Source: Ferruginibacter sp. (GTDB lineage Bacteria > Bacteroidota > Bacteroidia > Chitinophagales > Chitinophagaceae). Taken from it: 5,512 nucleotides of DNA. The position numbers were made by a program, and so were the translations under genes. The stretch spans positions 1 to 5,512 of the forward strand of contig JANYFI010000686.1 of assembly GCA_025362765.1 (NCBI GenBank). The letters run 5' to 3'. Shown piece after piece: positions 1 through 4,490 of the stretch (position 1 is the first letter of the stretch; every line of letters begins with the position of its first letter). Below the pieces are notes generated by a model. The model did not search any database. It was not told the DNA's origin and was given only the letters and a program-made list of their open reading frames with translations.

Positions 1-828
1 GCGGCCTATTACAGCGAAGCTGTGCTGGAAACTTCGGTAAAAATGATCAACAGCCTTAGCGCAGACTTAAATATAATGCGACCACAAATGATGGAAACTG
101 GCCTGGAAAGTGTCGCTTATAATTTAAACCGTCGTAGCAATAACCTGCAGTTTTTTGAATTTGGCAAAACATATAGCACCAGCGCCATTGGCATTTATGC
201 AGAACAGCAACATATCAGTATTTATATTACCGGTAAAAAGAAGGAAGATGGGTGGAAGGGTAAGGGCGAAAAAGCTGATTTTTATTTTGCAAAAGCCATC
301 TGCGAAAACATACTTAATTTACTTGGTCTCCGCATTACAGCTTACCATACAGAAGAGAACGACAAATTAGACTTGTTCGCAAAAGCGTTTATAAAAAATG
401 ATGCTGTTGCTGCGATTGGCTCGGTAAATAAAAAAACGCTGGAAAAGTTTGACATAAAACAACCTGTTTTTTATGTGGACATTGATTGGGATAAAATTGT
501 GCTGCTGAATAAATCGCTTAAAATTTCTTTTTCAGAAATACCTAAGTTTCCAGCGGTACAACGGGATCTTTCCATTGTAGTAGATAAAGCGCTGCAATAT
601 CATCAGGTAGAAAAAGCTACCCTTGCAGCCAAAGTAAATAAGTTAACAGCCCTAAATCTTTTTGATGTTTTTGAAAGCGAAAAACTGGGCGCCAACAAAA
701 AATCAATGGCGGTCAGTCTTACTTTTTCGGATGAAGAAAAAACCATGACTGACAAGGATATTGATAGCATGATGAATAAAATCATTGCCAGTTATGAGAA
801 AGAATTGGAGGCTGAAATAAGAAAATAA
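1..828 (+). CDS. pheT: Phenylalanyl-tRNA synthetase beta subunit, C-terminal part (5' end outside window)
   Basis: The reading frame is open from base 1 and stops with TAA at 826-828, giving the last 275 residues of PheT; the true start lies upstream of the window. PheT pairs with PheS as a cytoplasmic alpha2beta2 enzyme that charges tRNA-Phe. Visible residues 1-170 match the catalytic-like core (B6/B7) module: NIMRP at 24-28, a VAYNLNRR stretch at 38-45 and FFEFGKTY at 51-58, all typical of PheT. Residues 178-275 form the ferredoxin-fold anticodon-binding (FDX-ACB) domain, with the hallmark KFPAVQRDLS beginning at residue 182. The protein ends right after this domain, as full-length PheT proteins do, so nothing suggests C-terminal truncation. 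No terminator follows. The next gene begins 50 bp downstream on the same strand, so read-through into the zapA cluster is possible. Family assignment is secure; the operon link is inferred. Confidence 0.96.
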   Translation, partial: AAYYSEAVLETSVKMINSLSADLNIMRPQMMETGLESVAYNLNRRSNNLQFFEFGKTYSTSAIGIYAEQQHISIYITGKKKEDGWKGKGEKADFYFAKAICENILNLLGLRITAYHTEENDKLDLFAKAFIKNDAVAAIGSVNKKTLEKFDIKQPVFYVDIDWDKIVLLNKSLKISFSEIPKFPAVQRDLSIVVDKALQYHQVEKATLAAKVNKLTALNLFDVFESEKLGANKKSMAVSLTFSDEEKTMTDKDIDSMMNKIIASYEKELEAEIRK

Positions 829-833
829 CCCAC

Positions 834-868
834 TTTTGAAGAAATGGCATGAAAATGATATAATTTTC
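834..868 (+). promoter_or_regulatory. Possible Bacteroidota-type promoter for the coiled-coil gene and zapA
   Basis: The 50-bp gap after pheT contains TTTTG (834-838) and TAATTTTC (861-868). These resemble the Bacteroidota -33 TTTG and -7 TAnnTTTG boxes, 22 bp apart. The -7 box matches except for its last base. If used, the transcript would start only a few bases before the ATG at 879. The match is weak and the gene pair may simply be read from pheT. Confidence 0.3.
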
Positions 869-878
869 GGCAATCATT

Positions 879-1166
879 ATGGCAGTTGTAGAAGAAAATA
901 TTAGCAGGCTAAACCAAAAACTACAGCAATTGCTGAAGCAATATCTTTTTTTGCGAAAAGAAAATGAAAAGCTTCGGTTGACTGTCGCCAATTTGCAAAC
1001 TGCCAGGGAACTGGAAACAGAAAAAATCAGCAAACTGGAGCAGCAGGTAAGCATTTTAAAATCATCCATTGGGCAAATGAAAGAGCCGGATAAGAAAATA
1101 TTTGAAAAACAAATCAATCAGTACATTAAGGAAATTGATAAATGTATCGGGCTGCTAAGCGAATAA
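879..1166 (+). CDS. Small coiled-coil protein next to zapA, function unknown (ZapB-like candidate)
   Basis: This 95-residue cytoplasmic protein has no signal peptide or membrane segment. Residues 5-66 have leucine, isoleucine and valine at heptad-like spacing between charged and glutamine residues (NQKLQQLLKQ, ENEKLRLTVANLQ, ISKLEQQVSILK), so it is almost certainly a coiled coil. A short break around Met-Lys-Glu-Pro-Asp (67-71) is followed by a second helix, about 72-94, with FEKQINQYIKEIDKCIGLL. I do not recognise a named family. The stop codon is 3 nt before the zapA ATG, so the two are probably co-translated. Length and architecture recall ZapB, the coiled-coil partner of ZapA in gammaproteobacteria, but that comparison rests on context and shape, not on visible homology. 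The start at 879 is the first ATG in frame after the pheT stop; no Shine-Dalgarno is present. Confidence 0.8.
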   Translation: MAVVEENISRLNQKLQQLLKQYLFLRKENEKLRLTVANLQTARELETEKISKLEQQVSILKSSIGQMKEPDKKIFEKQINQYIKEIDKCIGLLSE

Positions 1167-1169
1167 ACC

Positions 1170-1451
1170 ATGTCAGAACTCATCCCCATCAATATTGTAA
1201 TTGGCGACAGAACCTACCGCATTAAAACCCTTCCGAAAGATGAGGAGGTAATCCGCAAAACCCTGAAGACTATTAACGACAAAATAATTGAATTTAAAAC
1301 CCAGTTTGGTGGCAAAGACATGCAGGACTATATTGCCATGGTAATGATTTGGTATGCCACCCTCGCCAATGCCGACAGCAATCCCGTATTGGAAAAAGAA
1401 GTAACAGACGCTTTACTTAAAATGGAGCTGGCTATTGATAAAGCACTGTAA
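1170..1451 (+). CDS. zapA: Cell division protein ZapA
   Basis: This 93-residue protein matches the ZapA family, whose members bind FtsZ and cross-link protofilaments in the Z ring at midcell. The N-terminal globular part shows the family pattern: a first strand INIVIGDRTYRIKT (7-20), then acidic PKDEE (22-26) and a helix with IRKTLKTINDKIIEF (28-42). The C-terminal half (about 50-93) is one long helix, beginning at KDMQDYIAMVMIWYATL, which in the family forms the dimer/tetramer coiled coil. It is somewhat shorter than the 109-residue E. coli protein, mainly at the C-terminus. It follows a coiled-coil gene with a 3-nt gap, suggesting one translational unit. There is no Shine-Dalgarno before the ATG, and coupling to the upstream stop may aid initiation. 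No terminator separates it from rny, but a new promoter-like box lies between them. Confidence 0.9.
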   Translation: MSELIPINIVIGDRTYRIKTLPKDEEVIRKTLKTINDKIIEFKTQFGGKDMQDYIAMVMIWYATLANADSNPVLEKEVTDALLKMELAIDKAL

Positions 1452-1501
1452 ATTACTTTAATAAACACTTTTTAGCCACTCCCTACTCTCTAAAAATTCA
1501 T

Positions 1502-1509
1502 TATCTTCG
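1502..1509 (+). promoter_or_regulatory. Probable -7 promoter box for rny (TATCTTCG)
   Basis: TATCTTCG matches the Bacteroidota -7 consensus TAnnTTTG at all but one position. It lies 81 bp before the rny ATG. I find no convincing TTTG -33 box at the expected 19-21 bp upstream. A start a few bases downstream, about 1513-1516, would place the stem-loop at 1516-1543 at the very 5' end of the rny mRNA. Confidence 0.45.
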
Positions 1510-1515
1510 CGCCCA

Positions 1516-1565
1516 AATCTCACAATCGTTTAATTGTGGGATTAGAAGTGTATACCAGATTGTGA
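1516..1565 (+). promoter_or_regulatory. Structured rny leader: 11-bp stem-loop with a competing pairing
   Basis: AATCTCACAAT (1516-1526) pairs with ATTGTGGGATT (1533-1543) around a six-base loop CGTTTA, giving 11 bp with one G-U. The same 5' arm can instead pair with a downstream copy: TCACAATC (1520-1527) is a perfect 8-bp complement of GATTGTGA (1558-1565). CGTTTAA also occurs twice (1527-1533 and 1568-1574). No T-run follows either stem, so this is not an intrinsic terminator. It could protect or expose the mRNA 5' end, or be part of a small RNA; function is inferred only. The rest of the 139-bp zapA-rny gap (1452-1501) holds only a weak AT-rich 7-bp inverted repeat (1469-1475 with 1490-1496). 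Confidence 0.5.
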
Positions 1566-1590
1566 ACCGTTTAAAAACAAAAAATTATCA

Positions 1591-3156
1591 ATGGAACCTA
1601 CCATACTTTACATCATCATTGGTGCCGTAGCTTTAGTGATAGGCGTTGTACTGGGCAAAATTATTTTTGCTAAAAACACAAAAAAACAAATAGAAGAAGC
1701 TGAACAACAGGCAAAACTTATTTTAAAAGAAGCTGAATTAACGGCGGAAAATTTAAAGAAAGAAAAGGAACTGGATGCCAAAGAAAAGTTTGTGCAGATG
1801 AAAGCTACGCATGAGAAGGATGTTATGCAGCGCAACCAGAAGATTGTTGATGCTGAAAACCGGATCAAGCAAAAAGAACAAGGCATTAACCAGAAAGAAG
1901 GTAACCTTGATAAACAGGTAAAGGAAAACGAAGCGATCAAGGAAACCCTCAGCAGGCAAATTGATGTGGTAAATTCCAAACGCACTGAATTGGAAAAACA
2001 CCAGGAGGAACATATCCGCCGGCTTGAAAAAGTTGCGGGACTTTCTGCTGAGGAAGCGAAGGGGCAATTAATTGAAAGCCTGAAACAGGAAGCACATACC
2101 AAGGCCCTGGTTATTCAGCAGGAGATTATTGAAGAGGCAAAATTAAAAGCCAATAAAGAAGCACGCAAAATCGTCATTCAAACCATTCAGCGCACGGCTG
2201 CAGAACAGGCCATTGAAAATTCCATCACGGTATTTAACCTGGAAAGTGACGAAATAAAAGGTTCCATCATTGGCCGCGAAGGCCGCAATATCAGGGCCAT
2301 TGAAGCTGCCACCGGAGTGGATTTAATTGTGGATGATACTCCTGAAGCCATCGTTTTATCTTCTTTTGATCCGTTGCGCCGGGAGATTGCCCGTTTATCG
2401 TTGCAGCGCCTCGTGGCCGATGGCCGTATTCATCCGGCACGTATTGAGGAAGTGGTAGAAAAAACTAAAAAACAACTGGATGACCAGGTAATGGAAATAG
2501 GCGAACGTACCGCCATGGAACTGGGTGTACATGGGTTGCACAAGGAATTAATAAGAATGGTTGGCCGTATGCGTTTCCGCTCTTCTTATGGACAAAACCT
2601 ATTGATGCATAGTCGGGAAACTGCTAACCTGTGTTCAATAATGGCGGCTGAATTGGGTATGAATCCTAAATTAGCAAAACGTGCCGGGCTGTTACATGAT
2701 ATTGGCAAGGTGCCGGATGAGGAAACAGAATTGAGCCATGCTTTGTTAGGTGCAAAGCTGGCCGAAAAATATGGTGAAAATCCGGCGGTAGTAAACGCTA
2801 TCGGTGCTCACCACGATGAAATGGAAATGCAATATGTAATTTCTCCCATTGTACAGGCCTGCGATGCCATCAGCGGTGCAAGGCCCGGTGCCAGGCGGGA
2901 AATTATGCAGCAATACATACAACGCATTAAAGACCTTGAAAACCTTGCCCAAGGCTATCAGGGCGTTGAAAAAGCCTATGCTATCCAGGCAGGACGGGAA
3001 TTGAGGGTAATTGTAGAAGCAGATAAAGTAAGCGATGGCGACAGTGATAAATTAAGCTTTGAAATTGCGCAAAAAATTCAAACAGAAATGACTTTCCCGG
3101 GGCAGATTAAAGTAACCGTAATACGTGAAAAACGGGCGGTGAATATTGCACGATAA
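1591..3156 (+). CDS. rny: Ribonuclease Y (membrane-anchored endoribonuclease)
   Basis: At 521 residues this is the length of B. subtilis RNase Y (about 520), and all family domains are present in order. One N-terminal membrane helix spans about residues 5-26 and tethers the enzyme to the inner membrane. A long charged coiled coil runs about 30-205. A KH RNA-binding domain follows, with the GREG loop at 228-231 inside [12 protein letters not shown] (224-235). The metal-dependent HD phosphohydrolase domain has His340, the His369-Asp370 pair in LLHDIGK, His383, His407-His408-Asp409 and Asp425. The C-terminal domain ends with [18 protein letters not shown], typical of the family. RNase Y makes initiating single-strand cuts in mRNA decay and in processing of some RNAs. 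The ATG at 1591 fits because the membrane helix starts directly after it. No Shine-Dalgarno is visible. A promoter-like box and a structured leader precede it, and an intrinsic terminator follows 8 bp after the stop. Confidence 0.98.
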   Translation: MEPTILYIIIGAVALVIGVVLGKIIFAKNTKKQIEEAEQQAKLILKEAELTAENLKKEKELDAKEKFVQMKATHEKDVMQRNQKIVDAENRIKQKEQGINQKEGNLDKQVKENEAIKETLSRQIDVVNSKRTELEKHQEEHIRRLEKVAGLSAEEAKGQLIESLKQEAHTKALVIQQEIIEEAKLKANKEARKIVIQTIQRTAAEQAIENSITVFNLESDEIKGSIIGREGRNIRAIEAATGVDLIVDDTPEAIVLSSFDPLRREIARLSLQRLVADGRIHPARIEEVVEKTKKQLDDQVMEIGERTAMELGVHGLHKELIRMVGRMRFRSSYGQNLLMHSRETANLCSIMAAELGMNPKLAKRAGLLHDIGKVPDEETELSHALLGAKLAEKYGENPAVVNAIGAHHDEMEMQYVISPIVQACDAISGARPGARREIMQQYIQRIKDLENLAQGYQGVEKAYAIQAGRELRVIVEADKVSDGDSDKLSFEIAQKIQTEMTFPGQIKVTVIREKRAVNIAR

Positions 3157-3164
3157 TATTGAGC

Positions 3165-3197
3165 AAAAAGCAGCGAATCAAATCGCAGCTTTTTTTT
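3165..3197 (+). terminator. Intrinsic terminator after rny
   Basis: AAAAAGC-A-GCGA (3165-3176) pairs with TCGC-A-GCTTTTT (3183-3194), with one A/A mismatch and a six-base loop ATCAAA. Eight T residues run at 3190-3197. It begins 8 bp after the rny stop and should end the zapA-rny transcript. A nominal ORF across this hairpin (3146-3379) is not a gene. Confidence 0.85.
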
Positions 3198-3284
3198 ACA
3201 ACTTTGGATTTTTAGATGAACCAACACGTCCTTATTGGAAATTTTTCAAAAAACAGACAGAATTGAAAAAATATCCATTATTCA

Positions 3285-3316
3285 TTTTACAATTATCAAT
3301 TAAACCCCTACCTTTG
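3285..3316 (+). promoter_or_regulatory. Bacteroidota-type promoter of rplS
   Basis: TACCTTTG (3309-3316) fits the -7 consensus TAnnTTTG exactly. TTTT (3285-3288) sits 20 bp upstream in the place of the -33 TTTG box, with one mismatch. The start would be about 3320, leaving an AT-rich leader of roughly 20 nt before the rplS ATG. The remainder of the rny-rplS gap (3198-3284) is AT-rich and I see nothing else in it. Confidence 0.7.
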
Positions 3317-3338
3317 CCGTCCGTTAAAAATAAAGATT

Positions 3339-3707
3339 ATGAACGCAGTTTCTTTTGTACACGAGCAACTTACCGCTAAACCAACACTTCCTGCATTTAA
3401 AGCAGGCGATAATATTACTGTTAACTATAAAATAGTAGAAGGCAGTAAAGAACGTATCCAAAGCTTTAAGGGCGATGTGATCAAACGCCAGGGCGTTGGC
3501 GCTACCGCTACTTTTACCGTACGTAAAATGAGTGATGGCGTTGGTGTTGAACGTTTATTTCCTTTCTATTCTCCGAATATTGAAAGCATAGTATTAAACA
3601 AAGTAGGTAAGGTACGTCGTGCGAAGCTGTTTTACCTTAGGGAAAGAAGCGGTAAAAGTGCCCGTATTCAGGAAAAAAGAATGGCAGTTGCGCTTAAGAA
3701 AAAGTAA
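3339..3707 (+). CDS. rplS: 50S ribosomal protein L19 (bL19)
   Basis: The 122-residue product is bL19, a large-subunit protein at the interface with the 30S subunit. Recognisable family blocks in order are: [16 protein letters not shown] near residues 20-35, [15 protein letters not shown] around 38-52, [25 protein letters not shown] around 58-83, and the basic [21 protein letters not shown] in the last third. The C-terminus is lysine-rich, as expected for rRNA binding. Length is close to that of E. coli L19 (about 115), with a few extra residues at each end. The ATG at 3339 lies about 20 nt after the inferred transcription start and lacks a Shine-Dalgarno sequence. The gene appears to be monocistronic: its own promoter precedes it and a strong terminator follows 18 bp after the stop. 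It is not next to trmD, rimM or rpsP in this window, unlike the arrangement in many bacteria. Confidence 0.97.
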   Translation: MNAVSFVHEQLTAKPTLPAFKAGDNITVNYKIVEGSKERIQSFKGDVIKRQGVGATATFTVRKMSDGVGVERLFPFYSPNIESIVLNKVGKVRRAKLFYLRERSGKSARIQEKRMAVALKKK

Positions 3708-3725
3708 TTTGCTATCAACATATTT

Positions 3726-3762
3726 AAAAAGCGATGATCAGGTGACTGGTTATCGCTTTTTT
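3726..3762 (+). terminator. Strong intrinsic terminator after rplS, GUGA tetraloop
   Basis: GCGATGATCAG (3731-3741) pairs with CTGGTTATCGC (3746-3756), 11 bp with two G-U wobbles, capped by GTGA (3742-3745), which is a GNRA-type tetraloop. The stem extends by AAAAA (3726-3730) with TTTTT (3757-3761), and the T-run covers 3757-3762. The A-run on the 5' side means the complement could also terminate, so it may act in both directions. It separates rplS from the sigma-54 promoter region. Confidence 0.92.
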
Positions 3763-3790
3763 ATTGGCGCACGCATTAGTATTATTTAAA

Positions 3791-3805
3791 TGGAACGATT
3801 ATTGC
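3791..3805 (+). promoter_or_regulatory. Sigma-54 (RpoN) -24/-12 promoter
   Basis: TGGAACGATTATTGC matches the sigma-54 consensus TGGCACG-N4-TTGC at 10 of 11 defined positions, the one change being C to A. The GG (3792-3793) and GC (3804-3805) doublets have the required 10-bp gap. The expected start is about 3817, 44 nt before the ATG of the small lipoprotein at 3861, with no other gene between. RpoN promoters need an enhancer-binding AAA+ activator; I do not see an obvious activator site, and the usual upstream distance falls within the end of rplS and its terminator. Confidence 0.65.
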
Positions 3806-3860
3806 CTATGATATGAATCTTTATCATTTTTTTAAATTACCCTTCCCTAAACCGTACGCT

Positions 3861-3986
3861 ATGAGAAAATTAATCTTGTCTTTCCTGTTTATGTTACCCC
3901 TTGTCGCATTTATTTCCTGTTCAAAGGGCATTACTACCTACGAAGCCGCTAATGGCAAAGCCAAATGTGGCCGGTATTTAAGATAG
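3861..3986 (+). CDS. Micro-lipoprotein of 41 residues, function unknown
   Basis: ATG at 3861 to TAG at 3984-3986 encodes 41 residues. Residues 1-19 form a lipoprotein signal peptide: basic MRK, a hydrophobic core LILSFLFMLPLVAF, then the lipobox-like FISC with the lipidated cysteine at 20. The predicted mature part is only 22 residues (CSKGITTYEAAN and on to CGRYLR), with net positive charge and a second cysteine at 36. There is no acidic stretch after the lipidated cysteine like the surface-export signals described in some Bacteroidota, so retention on the periplasmic side is the simplest guess. An in-frame ATG at 3813 would add 16 residues, but it lies before the start predicted from the sigma-54 box and would bury the signal peptide. 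I do not recognise the family. A frameshifted remnant of a longer lipoprotein is possible, but the tidy signal peptide and dedicated promoter argue for a real gene. Confidence 0.65.
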   Translation: MRKLILSFLFMLPLVAFISCSKGITTYEAANGKAKCGRYLR

Positions 3987-4052
3987 CGCATTTGCAAAAA
4001 GAAAAGATTTGATTATTAACAATCAAAAAACCGGGAAAGAAGATATTTCTTT

Positions 4053-4060
4053 TATCTTTG
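4053..4060 (+). promoter_or_regulatory. Probable -7 promoter box for tatA (TATCTTTG)
   Basis: TATCTTTG is an exact match to TAnnTTTG, 18 bp before the tatA ATG at 4079. No TTTG lies at the expected -33 distance; the nearest (4008-4011) is too far. The rest of the 3987-4078 gap has two small AT-rich inverted repeats: TTTGATT (4008-4014) with AATCAAA (4021-4027), and AAAGAA (4036-4041) with TTCTTT (4047-4052). The second abuts the box. They could be operator sites or chance in AT-rich DNA. No convincing terminator follows the lipoprotein gene. Confidence 0.5.
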
Positions 4061-4078
4061 TCACCTAAATTTTACATC

Positions 4079-4369
4079 ATGTTATTATCAAGTTTAAATG
4101 CTGTTTTCTTAATTGGAATGCCTGGTGGATCTGAATGGATCTTTATTTTGCTGGCAGTTGTATTGTTATTTGGTGGAAAGAAAATTCCCGAGCTAATGAA
4201 AGGAATTGGCAAAGGTGTAAGAGATTTTAACGATGCCAAAACCAGTGTAAAGAACGAAATTGAAGAAGGCATGAAGGAAAAAGACAAAGACCAGGAAATA
4301 ATCGAATTAAGGCAACAACTGGAACAAAAAAGAGCACAGGAAGCACAGGCCCAGAGTGCATCTAAATAG
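4079..4369 (+). CDS. tatA: Twin-arginine translocase subunit TatA/TatE
   Basis: The 96-residue product is a TatA-family protein, the subunit that oligomerises with TatBC to carry folded proteins with twin-arginine signals across the inner membrane. After a short leader containing GMPGG (13-17), the single membrane helix spans about 19-31, starting with Glu19 in the place of the conserved polar residue of the helix. The Phe31-Gly32 hinge is present in LLFGGKKIPEL. The amphipathic helix follows (KKIPELMKGIGKGVRDF, 34-50), then a highly charged tail (56-96) rich in Glu, Lys and Gln. An in-frame TTG at 4058 would add seven residues, but it overlaps the TATCTTTG promoter box, so ATG 4079 is preferred; Met14 at 4118 is a less likely alternative. 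No tatC or tatB is in the window. TatB-like function may be shared with TatA, but this cannot be judged here. Confidence 0.94.
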   Translation: MLLSSLNAVFLIGMPGGSEWIFILLAVVLLFGGKKIPELMKGIGKGVRDFNDAKTSVKNEIEEGMKEKDKDQEIIELRQQLEQKRAQEAQAQSASK

Positions 4370-4392
4370 ATTTTAGTACTACATAAACTTAC

Positions 4393-4468
4393 GGCTGAAG
4401 TGATTTTTCTGTCAGGTATCCATTAAATTGGCTATAAAACAGGACATTACACTTCAGCCTGTTTTATA
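4393..4468 (+). other. Overlapping, crossing inverted repeats between tatA and gatA
   Basis: Two perfect inverted repeats occupy most of the 121-bp gap. GGCTGAAGTG (4393-4402) complements CACTTCAGCC (4450-4459), 10 bp. TATAAAACAGG (4433-4443) complements CCTGTTTTATA (4458-4468), 11 bp with a 14-base loop. They share C4458-C4459 and their pairings cross, so the RNA could form either hairpin or, with trimming at the shared bases, an H-type pseudoknot. The second hairpin has the AAAACAGG/CCTGTTTT look of a terminator, with only four T residues, and probably ends tatA transcripts at least in part. The alternative stem could modulate it, which would make the region an attenuator for gatA. Confidence 0.55.
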
Positions 4469-4490
4469 CATACCCATCAAATTATATTTT

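Noticed and set aside
1452..1590. 6S RNA (ssrS) between zapA and rny
   Set aside because: 6S RNA genes are known near zapA in some bacteria, but the gap is only 139 bp, the promoter-like box leaves about 77 nt before rny, and I cannot pair the two ends into the long rod with a central bubble. A covariance-model search would decide.
1608..2102. 164-residue ORF on the minus strand inside rny
   Set aside because: It is the antisense shadow of the Lys/Glu-rich coiled-coil coding region, giving a Ser/Phe/Cys-rich translation with no domain.
3216..3266. 16-codon ORF in the rny-rplS gap
   Set aside because: It is too short, lies upstream of the rplS promoter and has no signal, domain or start context to support it.
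3146..3379. 77-residue ORF between rny and rplS
   Set aside because: It overlaps the end of rny, runs through the terminator hairpin and T-run, and overlaps the rplS start in another frame; the peptide has no family features.
3813..3986. Longer version of the micro-lipoprotein from ATG 3813
   Set aside because: The ATG lies before the start predicted from the sigma-54 box (about 3817), and the extra 16 residues would place a non-signal segment ahead of the signal peptide.
4058..4078. TTG start for tatA seven codons upstream
   Set aside because: The TTG is the end of the TATCTTTG promoter box, so it would not be in the mRNA; ATG 4079 is preferred.
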